Both the position numbers and the translations under genes were made by a program. From Actinoplanes teichomyceticus ATCC 31121 (GTDB taxonomy: Bacteria > Actinomycetota > Actinomycetes > Mycobacteriales > Micromonosporaceae), in assembly GCF_003711105.1 (NCBI RefSeq), contig NZ_CP023865.1:7671001-7735000 (forward strand): 64,000 nucleotides of DNA, given 5' to 3'. This document shows positions 8,791 to 16,529 of this stretch, piece by piece (position 1 is the stretch's first letter; every line of letters begins with the position of its first letter). The notes under the pieces were generated by a model, which saw nothing but the letters and a program-made list of their open reading frames with translations, had not been told where the DNA came from and did not search any database.

Positions 8791-9405
8791 ATGTCGGATT
8801 TGACCGGTGAAGCAGAAAAATCACCCCCTGACAAGATCACGCTGCGCGCACGTCTACTTACCGCACGTCGATCACTGACGTCCGCCGACCGCGCGGCCGC
8901 CGCCGCGCGGCTGCGGGATCACACCCTTGCCTACGTACGCCGATCCGCACCGCGAACCATCGCCGCCTACGTCCCGGCCGGTCCGGAACCGGGCGGCCCG
9001 GACCTGCCCGACGCCCTGCGAGCCGCACTCCCCTCCGGCGGCCGCCTCCTGCTCCCGGTGCTGCTGCCGGACAACGACCTGGACTGGGCGGAGTACACCG
9101 GCTCGCTGGCCCCCGCCTCCCGTGGCCTGCACGAACCCCCCGGCCCCCGCCTCGGCCCCCCGGCGATCCGCGAAGCCGACCTGATCCTCGTCCCGGCTCT
9201 GGCCGTGGGCCGGGACGGCACACGCATGGGCCGCGGCGGCGGCTCCTACGACCGCGCGCTGTCCCGCCTGCCCACGCCAGGCCCCACGGTCATCGCCCTG
9301 CTGCACGACGACGAGGACCTCGATGCCGTCCCCGCCGGGCCCCATGACCGCCGGGTGCACGGCGTCCTCACACCATCCGGCGGCTTCTCCCCCCGCCCGA
9401 TCTGA
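8791..9405 (+). CDS. 5-formyltetrahydrofolate cyclo-ligase
   Basis: A 204-residue protein converting 5-formyl-THF to 5,10-methenyl-THF with ATP. It shows the family signature MGRGGGSYDRAL at residues 146-157 and the LILVPALAVGRDG strand before it. The ATG at 8791 was chosen over an upstream in-frame start because AAAAGGGGG precedes it at the right spacing. It is divergent from the diguanylate cyclase and upstream of the FmdB/Ruc gene, the same neighbourhood as Rv0992c-Rv0991c in M. tuberculosis. Confidence 0.92.
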   Translation: MSDLTGEAEKSPPDKITLRARLLTARRSLTSADRAAAAARLRDHTLAYVRRSAPRTIAAYVPAGPEPGGPDLPDALRAALPSGGRLLLPVLLPDNDLDWAEYTGSLAPASRGLHEPPGPRLGPPAIREADLILVPALAVGRDGTRMGRGGGSYDRALSRLPTPGPTVIALLHDDEDLDAVPAGPHDRRVHGVLTPSGGFSPRPI

Positions 9406-9637
9406 CCACCCCCGATCCGCCTCGCCTCTTCCCCGGCCACCTCTCCCTCGCCGCGTCCGGCCATCCCGCGGTCTCTGCCCCGGCCCTCGCCTGCGCCGGA
9501 CCGGCCGGCCTCTCGCACCGTCGCCGCCCGCTCCGCCCGACTCGTCGTCTTGTTCCGCGTGGTTCGTCACATCCGGCGGCACGCCGGCGCCTCAGACCCG
9601 GGCCGGAGTGGACGAATTGACCTCCGATGCCGCAACA

Positions 9638-9664
9638 TTGGCACTCGGAGTTGGCGAGTGCCAG
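9638..9664. promoter_or_regulatory. CIRCE-like HrcA operator
   Basis: TTGGCACTC-N9-GAGTGCCAG, close to the CIRCE consensus TTAGCACTC-N9-GAGTGCTAA and to actinobacterial variants, lies 23 bases before the GTG of the FmdB gene. TTGACC at 9617-9622 could be the -35 element. The mycobacterial orthologue Rv0991c is known to belong to the HrcA regulon, which supports function. Confidence 0.85.
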
Positions 9665-9687
9665 CAGCCGACAGATCCGGAGGAGCC

Positions 9688-10041
9688 GTGCCTACCTACC
9701 AGTACGCCTGCACCGAGTGCGGTGAGCAGCTTGAAGCCGTGCAGTCTTTCTCCGACCCGGCACTGACCGAGTGCCCGAACTGCCAGGGCAAGCTTCGCAA
9801 GGTGTTCAACTCGGTCGGCATCGTCTTCAAGGGCTCCGGCTTCTACCGCAACGACTCCCGTTCCGGCAGTGTGAGCGCCGAGAAGTCGAACGGCTCCGCC
9901 GACTCGGCCACGAAGAAGTCCGAGACCACCCCGGCTGCTTCCACCGCGAGCACGTCCTCCTCCACCAGCAGCACCTCCTCATCGAGCAGCAGCTCCACCG
10001 GCAGCTCGTCCTCCGGCGCGAAGGCCGCCGCCGCTTCCTGA
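9688..10041 (+). CDS. FmdB-family zinc-ribbon protein, Ruc (Rv0991c) type
   Basis: A 117-residue protein with an N-terminal zinc ribbon (Cys8, Cys11, Cys29, Cys32) and a C-terminal half almost entirely Ser, Thr, Ala and Gly, predicted disordered. This matches the M. tuberculosis Rv0991c protein Ruc, reported as an oxidation-activated chaperone whose zinc-binding cysteines form disulphides and which cooperates with the Hsp70 system. Start GTG at 9688 follows GGAGGAG. A CIRCE-like element just upstream predicts HrcA-controlled heat induction. Chaperone activity here is inferred from family and regulation. Confidence 0.85.
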   Translation: MPTYQYACTECGEQLEAVQSFSDPALTECPNCQGKLRKVFNSVGIVFKGSGFYRNDSRSGSVSAEKSNGSADSATKKSETTPAASTASTSSSTSSTSSSSSSSTGSSSSGAKAAAAS

Positions 10042-10047
10042 CCTTGC

Positions 10048-10084
10048 GACAGAGGGCGTGCCCGTCCCGGGCACGCCCTCTGTC
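10048..10084 (+). terminator. Terminator hairpin after the FmdB gene
   Basis: A perfect 17-bp inverted repeat (10048-10064 and 10068-10084) with a 3-base loop starts 7 bases after the TGA. No T tract. Confidence 0.8.
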
Positions 10085-10216
10085 ATGCCGTCCCGGGATG
10101 GTCCGCGCCGGCAGCGCCCAGCTGGCCGCCGTCGCACTTCGGACCCAACCGCCCACTCCGGGCCCGCTGCGCCGTCCGCGGGCCAATCGTGACAGCTGCG
10201 GCACCCGATCCTTCGG

Positions 10217-10242
10217 TTGTCCACATTTCCGCTCTGTCCACA
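10217..10242 (+). promoter_or_regulatory. Pair of DnaA-box-like sites
   Basis: TTGTCCACA (10217-10225) and CTGTCCACA (10234-10242) are in the same orientation, 17 bases apart, in the gap before the RcpC-like gene. TTGTCCACA is the preferred Streptomyces DnaA box. No dnaA, dnaN or AT-rich unwinding element is present, so this is not an origin; a regulatory or titration role is possible. Confidence 0.5.
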
Positions 10243-10320
10243 GGCCGCGCCACCCCCGGCTCGGATCCCGCCTAACCTCGCCGCCTGAGCACAGCGAACG
10301 GCGACGGGAGGGCGAATCTC

Positions 10321-10821
10321 ATGGGCGGATCCGGTGACCACAACGAACGCTTGGACCCGGTGCGCTGGCGGCCCGGCCGTGGTCGCCTGCTGCGGCTCGG
10401 GGCGGTGGCGATCCTGCTGGCCACCGCTGCCGGCCTGATCTGGTCGCGCCCGGCGGCCGAGCCATGCCCCGCTCCGGCAGCCCTCGGAGACCCGATCCAG
10501 ACCATCGCCGCCTCCGGGCTGCCCGCAACGCCCGGGGCGTCCGGCAGACCACCCATCCCGGATGGCACCGTCGGCGTCCCGGTGCGGCTGGCCGACCCGA
10601 CCGCGCTGGCCCTGATCCATCCCGGCAACCGCGTGGACCTGTTACGGCTCGACGACGAGGGCGCCGGCGCCCCGGTGGCGAGGGCCGCGCTGGTGCTGGA
10701 TGTGACCGGCGCCGACGATCCGACTGTCGGCGGGCTGCTGCTGGCGCTCGACCCGGGACAGGCGGCACGGGCCGTCAGCGCTCCGGAGCGCGGTTTCGCG
10801 GTCCTGATCCGCCCGGGGTGA
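10321..10821 (+). CDS. Orphan RcpC/CpaB-like pilus-assembly domain protein
   Basis: A 166-residue protein with one membrane helix near the N-terminus (about 24-41) and an extracytoplasmic domain similar to the RcpC/CpaB C-terminal region: VGVPVRLADPTALALIHPGNRVDLL followed by GGLLLALDPGQAARAV, compressed here. CpaB proteins work in Flp/Tad pilus assembly, but no tad or flp genes are near and the SAF half looks reduced. The ATG follows GGAGGG. It may serve a tad locus elsewhere or have a separate envelope role. Confidence 0.7.
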   Translation: MGGSGDHNERLDPVRWRPGRGRLLRLGAVAILLATAAGLIWSRPAAEPCPAPAALGDPIQTIAASGLPATPGASGRPPIPDGTVGVPVRLADPTALALIHPGNRVDLLRLDDEGAGAPVARAALVLDVTGADDPTVGGLLLALDPGQAARAVSAPERGFAVLIRPG

Positions 10822-10973
10822 CCACGGGCTCGCCGCCGGCCGCCGGCTCAGGCGCCGGGACGCGGCCGGGGCACGACCGGCTCACGGCCGGCGGGCAAGC
10901 TGAGCGTCCCCGGAGCAGCCGGCGGACGCCCGAACCACAGGAGCCCGACCCGGCCTGACCCGGGGCAGTCCGT

Positions 10974-11017
10974 CAGCTCAGGAAACGAACGACCAGCTCA
11001 GGAAACGAACGACTCAG
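10974..11017. repeat. 20-bp tandem repeat at a stop codon
   Basis: CAGCTCAGGAAACGAACGA plus one base occurs twice in tandem (10974 and 10994) with the first bases of a third copy overlapping the stop codon of the minus-strand gene at 11014. It sits between convergent genes. Confidence 0.8.
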
Positions 11018-11193
11018 CCCCAGTGCGGTGGGCGATCGTCGAACAGGCGGTCGTCATTGGAGTAGTCACGCTCGCCCCAGCCGCGCTCGGTGTCGTCCCG
11101 AGTCTGGTCCGGCAACACCGGCGCCTCCTCGGACTCGAAGTCCACCTCACGCTCGGCGTCGTGGTCCCGCTCAGGGCCGTCCAGGATGTCCAC
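11014..11193 (-). CDS. Small acidic protein of unknown function
   Basis: A 59-residue highly charged protein (many Asp, Glu, Arg) starting VDILDGPERD and ending DDRPPHWG. The Gly-Trp-Gly and C-terminal RPPHWG motifs resemble small conserved actinobacterial proteins without known function. GTG was chosen as start; no Shine-Dalgarno sequence is present, but TACCCT ends 7 bases upstream, giving a likely leaderless mRNA. Divergent from the Pro-rich membrane protein gene at 11258. Confidence 0.7.
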   Translation of the reverse strand: MDILDGPERDHDAEREVDFESEEAPVLPDQTRDDTERGWGERDYSNDDRLFDDRPPHWG

Positions 11194-11200
11194 GACTAGA

Positions 11201-11206
11201 AGGGTA
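11201..11206 (-). promoter_or_regulatory. -10 box of a leaderless transcript
   Basis: TACCCT on the minus strand, 7 bases before the GTG at 11193, the spacing expected when transcription starts at the start codon. Confidence 0.55.
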
Positions 11207-11257
11207 AGCCGACATCGCTTCGGCCGTCGTCCCCCTCCGGCTGTACCGTCGGTGAAC

Positions 11258-11590
11258 GTGAGCTCCCCCACCGATGGCCCGGACGACGACGCGTACTGGC
11301 AGCGGCCGGAGCCGGGCGCCGCATCGCTCGGCCGGCCGCCCGAGGACCAGCCCACCGCCCCCGAGCCGCCGCCGTACCCGGGTCCGCCGCGCACCGACCC
11401 GCCCGCCCCGCACTGGCGGCCGCCGACGATCGCCACGCCACCGCCGCCGCGTCACATGCCGGCTCAGGACATGGACGCCATCGACGAGGCGGAAGGCTCG
11501 GCGCGCACCGTGACCTACGGGGTGGGCCTGGTCGCCGGCGCGATCGCGATCGTCCTGATCTGCCTGCTCTGCGGGCGCGCCCTGCTCTGA
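11258..11590 (+). CDS. Pro-rich single-pass membrane protein
   Basis: A 110-residue protein whose first 75 residues are Pro-rich and disordered (for example PEPPPYPGPP) and whose C-terminus is one helix (about 83-107, VGLVAGAIAIVLICLLCG). The tail-anchored layout places the N-terminus in the cytoplasm. The GTG at 11258 is chosen because composition changes to normal coding bias there; upstream codons read poorly. Function unknown. Confidence 0.65.
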   Translation: MSSPTDGPDDDAYWQRPEPGAASLGRPPEDQPTAPEPPPYPGPPRTDPPAPHWRPPTIATPPPPRHMPAQDMDAIDEAEGSARTVTYGVGLVAGAIAIVLICLLCGRALL

Positions 11591-11794
11591 CGGGCGCCGG
11601 GGCACGGAGGAGCTGGCACTGGGCCGCTTCGTGCCGGCCCGGGTCCGGCGCGCAGGACCCGGGGCACACGATGCGGACACCCGCCCGTGCACGAACACAT
11701 GCTGACCGGATACGGCCGGGAAACGCGAACACCCCTCGCGTCACGGCCCGAGAACGGGAAACGCCGTCGGGACCGGAGAGGCCGACGACGTCGG

Positions 11795-11907
11795 CGACAT
11801 TCCGGCGATACAGCCGGAACCGCAGAAGCCCGGCGACGTCCGCGACGTTCCGGCGATACAGCCGGAACCGCAGAAGCCCGGCGACGTCCGCGACATTCCG
11901 GCGATGC
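11795..11907. repeat. 48-bp tandem repeat, 2.4 copies
   Basis: Units start at 11795, 11843 and 11891. Each complete unit contains the perfect small hairpin TTCCGGC-GATACA-GCCGGAA. The array ends 1 base before the stop codon of the minus-strand DUF2231 gene, in the 318-bp gap between convergent genes. The rest of that gap (11591-11794) shows no gene. Confidence 0.85.
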
Positions 11908-11908
11908 C

Positions 11909-12379
11909 TCAGTAGGTACCCCAGACCGCGGTCGCACCCGAGTCGCCGGTCTTGAAGATGTAGTAACCGCTTCCGGCCGCCAGCGCCACCGTGACCACCG
12001 CGAACGCCACCTGCGCGATCGTCGGCAGCGACTTCCCGCGGGAGGTCAGCGCCACCAGGACCAGGCTGACCACGCCCAGGGCGAGGGAGAACCAGAGCGT
12101 CGTCGTGCCGTAGTCCATGTGGCTGTCCAGGATCTGTTTGCCCTTGCCCTGCAGGCCGTGCGAGAGGAGCCGGTGGTACAGCTCGGAGCCGGACTGCTTG
12201 GCGACGAACGTGGAGGCCGGCGCCACCACGGCGAGCAGCGCGACCGCCCATCCGAGGCGGGGACGCCACGGCGCGACTAGGGCGTACACCACCGCGCCGA
12301 GTCCGAGCAACGGGACGAAGACCACTGCGGCATGCAGCACGAGAATATGTACGGGCAAGCCGTTGACCTGGTCGAACAC
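11909..12379 (-). CDS. DUF2231-type four-helix membrane protein
   Basis: A 156-residue inner-membrane protein with four hydrophobic helices and the family opening FDQVNGLPVHILVLHAAVVFVPL compressed here. DUF2231 proteins are of unknown function; some sit near cytochrome or redox genes. The GTG at 12379 follows GGAGGAAAA and is preferred to upstream codons lacking a site. It is divergent from the Fur gene. Confidence 0.8.
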   Translation of the reverse strand: MFDQVNGLPVHILVLHAAVVFVPLLGLGAVVYALVAPWRPRLGWAVALLAVVAPASTFVAKQSGSELYHRLLSHGLQGKGKQILDSHMDYGTTTLWFSLALGVVSLVLVALTSRGKSLPTIAQVAFAVVTVALAAGSGYYIFKTGDSGATAVWGTY

Positions 12380-12523
12380 TTTTCCTCCTCGGTCCGGGGT
12401 GACCGCAAGCTTAGAAGTTATGTGACGCCGCAAACATCCCCCTGTCAGCATTTACCGTGTGGAGCCGGTTCCGGTTCAGTCACGGCCGTGCCGGAAAGGG
12501 GCCGGTCGTGTTGTCATGGATGA

Positions 12524-12955
12524 ATGTCGACCGGTGAAGAACTGCTGCGTGCGCACGGCCTGCGGGTCACCCGCCCACGGCTGGCCGTACTCGACGTCCT
12601 GACCGGCGGTGGCCACCTCGAGGTGGAGGAGATCGCCCGGCAGGTACGCACCCGGCTCGCCTCGGTCTCCACCCAGGCGGTGTACGACGTGCTCGGCGCG
12701 CTGTCCCGAGCCGGCCTGGCCCGGCGCATCGAACCGGCCGGCAGCCCGGCCCGCTACGAGGCCCGGGTCGGCGACAACCATCACCACATCGTCTGCCGTG
12801 GGTGCGGCGTGATCGCCGACGTCGACTGCGCGGTCGGCCGGCGGCCCTGCCTGTCGCCGAGCGAGGGGCACGGCTTCGCGCTGGACGAGGCGGAGGTCAC
12901 GTTCTGGGGCCTGTGCCCGGATTGCCAGTCCCTGCGGGTGGCGGACACCGTCTGA
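12524..12955 (+). CDS. Fur-family metal- or peroxide-responsive repressor
   Basis: A 143-residue Fur protein: winged helix at residues 5-80 (VTRPRLAVLDVL and STQAVYDVLGAL) and a dimerisation domain with the histidine cluster NHHHIVC (85-91). Structural zinc cysteines are Cys91/Cys94 and Cys131/Cys134. Family members repress iron uptake, zinc uptake or catalase genes. No katG, iron transporter or zinc transporter is adjacent, so the specific ligand cannot be assigned. Confidence 0.88.
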   Translation: MSTGEELLRAHGLRVTRPRLAVLDVLTGGGHLEVEEIARQVRTRLASVSTQAVYDVLGALSRAGLARRIEPAGSPARYEARVGDNHHHIVCRGCGVIADVDCAVGRRPCLSPSEGHGFALDEAEVTFWGLCPDCQSLRVADTV

Positions 12956-13082
12956 CCGCGGCCACCTCCTGCCATCCACGGACACCACTCCTCACCGCAC
13001 AACGGCCCACGGCACCGCTCCTCACCACCCGGCGATTCTCGGACAGCGGCGGATCGTCACCCGGCCGTGGCAGGCTGGAGTG

Positions 13083-13937
13083 ATGGCGGGCGACGTAGGC
13101 TTCTTCGGACCGGATTCGGTCACCTGGAAACTGCACCAGGAGCCCATCCTGGGGCTCGGCGGGCTCCGCTCGCTCTATCTGCAGGCACTGCACCCGCGGG
13201 CGGTCGCCGGTGTCTCGCAGAATTCGACGTTCCGCACCGACATGTGGGGCCGGCTGGCCCGCACCTCGGATTACGTGGTCACCGTCATCTACGGCAGCAC
13301 GGCCGAGGCGGAGCAGGCCAGCGCCCGGTTGCGACGGCTGCACGCGCGGCTCAGCGCGGTCGATCCGCGTACCGGGGAATCCTTCCGGGTCGACGACCCG
13401 GACCTGCTGCGCTGGGTCCACGTGGCCGAGGTCGAATCCTTCCTGACCACCGCGCTGCGCGCCGGGGTGCGCCTGAGCGCCGCCGAGATCGACACCTATT
13501 ACACCGAGCAGCTGCGCGCCGCCGCCCTGGTCGGCCTGGACCCGGCGACCGTGCCGGCCACCGCGGCCGAGGTGGATGACTACTACACCGCCATGCGCCC
13601 GGAGCTGGGCCTGACCCGGGACGGGGCGGAGGCCGCGTTCTTCCTGACCGTTCCGCCGGTTCCGGAGACCTGGGGCAGCCGACCACTGCGACTGGGCCTG
13701 ACCCTCGGCCCGCCGCGCTGGGCGTACCTCGGCCTCGCCAGCACCGCGATCGGGCTGCTCCCGCCGTGGGCCCGGAAGATGTACGGCACTCCGGGCTGGC
13801 CCACCACCGACCTGGCCGCCGGCCTTTCCGCCCGCGGCCTGCGCGCCCTGCTCGGCAGCGTCCTGGCCGTGCTCCCCGCCCGGTACCGGGTGTCCCCGGC
13901 ACGCCAAGCGGCCCTGGCCCGCGCCGGACTGGCCTGA
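13083..13937 (+). CDS. DUF2236 (MpaB/latex-clearing-type) oxygenase
   Basis: A 284-residue protein of the DUF2236 family, heme b oxygenase-like proteins that include mycophenolic acid MpaB and rubber oxygenase Lcp. It has the family blocks ALHPRAVAGV (residues about 36-45), WGRLARTSDYV and the heme-ligand region around LRWVHVAEVESF. No signal peptide. The ATG follows GGAG; a GTG one codon upstream is an alternative. Substrate unknown. Confidence 0.85.
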   Translation: MAGDVGFFGPDSVTWKLHQEPILGLGGLRSLYLQALHPRAVAGVSQNSTFRTDMWGRLARTSDYVVTVIYGSTAEAEQASARLRRLHARLSAVDPRTGESFRVDDPDLLRWVHVAEVESFLTTALRAGVRLSAAEIDTYYTEQLRAAALVGLDPATVPATAAEVDDYYTAMRPELGLTRDGAEAAFFLTVPPVPETWGSRPLRLGLTLGPPRWAYLGLASTAIGLLPPWARKMYGTPGWPTTDLAAGLSARGLRALLGSVLAVLPARYRVSPARQAALARAGLA

Positions 13938-14021
13938 CCCGGGCGCGCTCCGGCCACCCGAACCGGTCAGGACCCGACACCGACCAGGTGCGACCGATCC
14001 GGATCCCAGCCGACCGCCCCG

Positions 14022-14100
14022 GACCGCGACGGGTCACCCGGCTCGGCGCGATCCATCCGCACCCGAAGCCCACCGCTCCCGACCGCGACGGGTCACCCGG
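14022..14100. repeat. 20-bp duplicated segment spanning a stop codon
   Basis: GACCGCGACGGGTCACCCGG occurs at 14022-14041 and 14081-14100. The second copy contains the stop codon of the minus-strand nuclease gene. It lies between convergent genes, like other repeats in this window. Confidence 0.75.
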
Positions 14101-14971
14101 CCAGGTGTTCCACCGCCGTCCACGGCTCCTTGCCCGCCGCGGCGGCCCCCGCCGGGCACACCTTCCGGAAGTCGCACCACCCGCACAGCGAACCCGGATT
14201 GGCCGGGAACGACTCGTCCGGATCACCTCCGGCGGCCACCGCCTTCTCCGCGGCCATGATGTCCGCCGCGGTCTCCTCGGCCCGCCGCACCTGCCGAGCC
14301 AGCGACTCCTCGGTGTGCTCGTGCGCGGCGACCGTCCCGGTCGGCAGATGGTGCAGCTCGACCCGGTAGCACGGCCGCCGGAACACCCGCTGCGCGGCGT
14401 ACGCGTACAGCGCCAGCGCCTGCGATCCGCGGGCATCGTCGGCGTCCAGTCCGGCCCGCCCGGTCTTGTAGTCGACGATCACCGCTTCCGGGCCGTTCGG
14501 TCCGGTGCGGGCGTCGATCCGGTCGGCCCGGCCGTTCAGCGCCAGCACCGACGTCTTGGCGGCGACCACCCGCTCCACGCCGAGCGGCTCGTCCTGCGGG
14601 TCCAGCGTCGCGACGTACGCCTCGAGCCAGCCCAGCGCCCGCCGGTACGCCGCCCGCTCGAGCTCCACGTCGCGGTAACCCTCCCGGACCCAGGTGCTCT
14701 TCAGCAGCGTGGGCAGCGCCTCCGGCGTGCGCCGCTCGGGTGGCAGGGCATACCAGTTCTTCAGGGCGGTGTGCACGCTCGCGCCCAGCGAGTTGTGCGC
14801 CCAGGGCGGCCCCTTGGGCGGGGTGGGGCGGTCGACGTACGAATACCGGTACCGCCGGGGGCAGTCGAGGTAGGCTCCCAGCTTGCTCGGGGTACAGACG
14901 AAGAGGCGCTCGGGCATCCCGGCGAAGCCCAGCTGCTCCGGGACGGCGGCGCGGTTCCTGGTGGGGGACAC
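14093..14971 (-). CDS. RecB-like PD-(D/E)XK nuclease with Fe-S cluster cysteines
   Basis: A 292-residue stand-alone nuclease of the RecB/Cas4-like family. It has a GRADRID motif and the catalytic VIVDYKTG motif, plus four cysteines positioned for a 4Fe-4S cluster: Cys37 (DCPRRYRY) and Cys263, Cys266 and Cys272 (CGWCDFRKVC). Such proteins act in DNA end processing or repair. The GTG at 14971 follows AGGA with 7-base spacing; upstream codons overlap marC. No CRISPR genes are present, so Cas4 is unlikely. Confidence 0.88.
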   Translation of the reverse strand: MSPTRNRAAVPEQLGFAGMPERLFVCTPSKLGAYLDCPRRYRYSYVDRPTPPKGPPWAHNSLGASVHTALKNWYALPPERRTPEALPTLLKSTWVREGYRDVELERAAYRRALGWLEAYVATLDPQDEPLGVERVVAAKTSVLALNGRADRIDARTGPNGPEAVIVDYKTGRAGLDADDARGSQALALYAYAAQRVFRRPCYRVELHHLPTGTVAAHEHTEESLARQVRRAEETAADIMAAEKAVAAGGDPDESFPANPGSLCGWCDFRKVCPAGAAAAGKEPWTAVEHLAG

Positions 14972-15005
14972 CCGACAATCCTGCCAGCATCCCCCGACAG
15001 AAACG

Positions 15006-15623
15006 TCAGAGCCGCGGCGCGTAAACCTGCACGAAGGCGAAGATGGCATCCGCGATCAGCTGCACCGCGATGGCGGCGAGCAGCAGACCGGCGATCCGGG
15101 TGAGCACCTCGATGCCGGCCGGGCGCAGCATCCGCACGATCACGCCGGAGAAGCGCAGCACCAGCCAGACGGTGGCCATCACGGCCAGGATGGCGGCGGC
15201 CAGGATGAGGTATTCGTCCAGGCTGCGGGCCCGCTGCACGAACAGCATGGTGGCCACGATCGCGCCCGGCCCGGCCAGCAGCGGGGTGCCGAGCGGGACC
15301 AGCGCCACGTTGCTGGTGCCGCCCTGCTCCTGCGGCTCGTCGGTCTTGCCGGTGAGCAGTTGCAGCGCGACCAGCACGAGCAGCAGGCCACCGGCCGCCT
15401 GCAGGGCCGGCAGCTGCACGTGCAGGTAGTCCAGCAGGGTCTGCCCGGCGACCGCGAACCCGATGATCACGCCGAGGGCGAGCAGCACCGCCTGGGTGCC
15501 GGCCCGGTTGCGGGCCTTCGCCGGCATGGCGCCGGTCAGGGCGAGGAACACCGGGACCATCCCGGGCGGATCGACGATCACCAGCAGAGTCACGAAGAAC
15601 TCGCCGAACAGCTTGAGATTCAC
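15006..15623 (-). CDS. MarC-family membrane protein
   Basis: A 205-residue integral membrane protein with six hydrophobic helices and MarC landmarks: VDPPGMVPVFLALT near the N-terminus and VPLGTPLLAGPGAI in the middle. MarC proteins are of uncertain function; the old multiple-antibiotic-resistance link is not supported. A TACCTT box lies 6 bases before the GTG with no Shine-Dalgarno sequence, so the mRNA is probably leaderless. Confidence 0.9.
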   Translation of the reverse strand: MNLKLFGEFFVTLLVIVDPPGMVPVFLALTGAMPAKARNRAGTQAVLLALGVIIGFAVAGQTLLDYLHVQLPALQAAGGLLLVLVALQLLTGKTDEPQEQGGTSNVALVPLGTPLLAGPGAIVATMLFVQRARSLDEYLILAAAILAVMATVWLVLRFSGVIVRMLRPAGIEVLTRIAGLLLAAIAVQLIADAIFAFVQVYAPRL

Positions 15624-15629
15624 CCGATC

Positions 15630-15635
15630 AAGGTA
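15630..15635 (-). promoter_or_regulatory. -10 box of leaderless marC transcript
   Basis: TACCTT on the minus strand, 6 bases before the GTG at 15623. Confidence 0.55.
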
Positions 15636-15674
15636 GGGTGCGGCACAGTTCCGCGCAGGCTGGTGCGGTGATCG

Positions 15675-16529
15675 TCACCCGAGGACGGGTACCCCGCTGG
15701 CCGCGGCGACGATTTTCTCGTACATCTCCGGGGCGGTGGCGTGGGCGCCGAGCTCAACCGTCTTGTGCGTACCGTGAAAATCCGAGGACCCGGTGACCAC
15801 CAGGCCGAGCCGGTCCGCCAGCGCCCTGATCTCGGCCCGCTCCGCGGGCGAGTGATCCTCGTGGTCGGCCTCCAGGCCGAAGAGGCCGGCGTCGGCCAGC
15901 TCGGCGATCAGCTCGTCCGGCACCACCCGCCCGCGTTTGGTGGCCCGGGGGTGCGCGAAGATCGGCACCCCGCCCGCGGCACGCACCGCGGCGACGGCAT
16001 CGAAAACATCAAGATCGGACTTGGGTACGAAATACCGCGTCCCCAGCCACGTCGAAGCGAACGCCTCGGTGGTGGTGCGCACCAGCCCGGCCCGGATCAG
16101 CGCCTGCGCGATGTGCGGCCGGCCGACCGAGCCACCGGCCGCGTAACCGTGCACCTCTTCCCAGGTGATCGGCACCCCGTCGGCCCGCAGCTTCTCCACG
16201 ATCTTCTCGCCCCGCTGCTCGCGGTCGATGCGCAGCCGTGACATCGCGTCGGCCAGCGCGGGCTCGGCCGGGTCGAACAGGTAGGCCAGCAGGTGCAGGG
16301 AGATCGCCGGCCGCACACCGTGCCACCGGCAGGACAGCTCGGCCCCGCGGACCAGGCTCAACCCCGCGGGCCGGGCCGCCTCGGCCTGCGCCCAGCCGCC
16401 GGTGGTGTCGTGGTCGGTGATCGCCATGACGTCCAGTCCGGCCGCGGCGCCCGCCCGCACCAGCTCGGCCGGGGTCAGCGTGCCGTCGCTGGCGGTGGAG
16501 TGGCAGTGCAGGTCGATCCGGCTGCTCAG
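15675..16529 (-). CDS. PHP-domain phosphoesterase, apparent CTG start
   Basis: A 284-residue PHP protein with the metal-binding series DLHCHSTASDG, ITDHDTT, a glutamate in RGAELSC, IFAHPRA and SSDFHG. The relatives include 3',5'-nucleoside bisphosphate phosphatases and RNase AM-like enzymes. The only start that keeps SSRIDLHCHS is a CTG at 16527-16529, which overlaps the TGA of the PH-domain gene as CTGA and has GGGAG 7 bases upstream. No ATG, GTG or TTG is available before the first metal ligands. Translational coupling is likely. Confidence 0.88.
   Translation of the reverse strand: MSSRIDLHCHSTASDGTLTPAELVRAGAAAGLDVMAITDHDTTGGWAQAEAARPAGLSLVRGAELSCRWHGVRPAISLHLLAYLFDPAEPALADAMSRLRIDREQRGEKIVEKLRADGVPITWEEVHGYAAGGSVGRPHIAQALIRAGLVRTTTEAFASTWLGTRYFVPKSDLDVFDAVAAVRAAGGVPIFAHPRATKRGRVVPDELIAELADAGLFGLEADHEDHSPAERAEIRALADRLGLVVTGSSDFHGTHKTVELGAHATAPEMYEKIVAAASGVPVLG

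Noticed and set aside
10200..10260. Replication origin
   Set aside because: Two DnaA boxes only, with no AT-rich element and no dnaA/dnaN/gyrB neighbours.
14093..14971. Cas4 identity for the RecB-like nuclease
   Set aside because: Length and Fe-S motif fit a general stand-alone RecB-like family; no Cas1, Cas2 or array is present.
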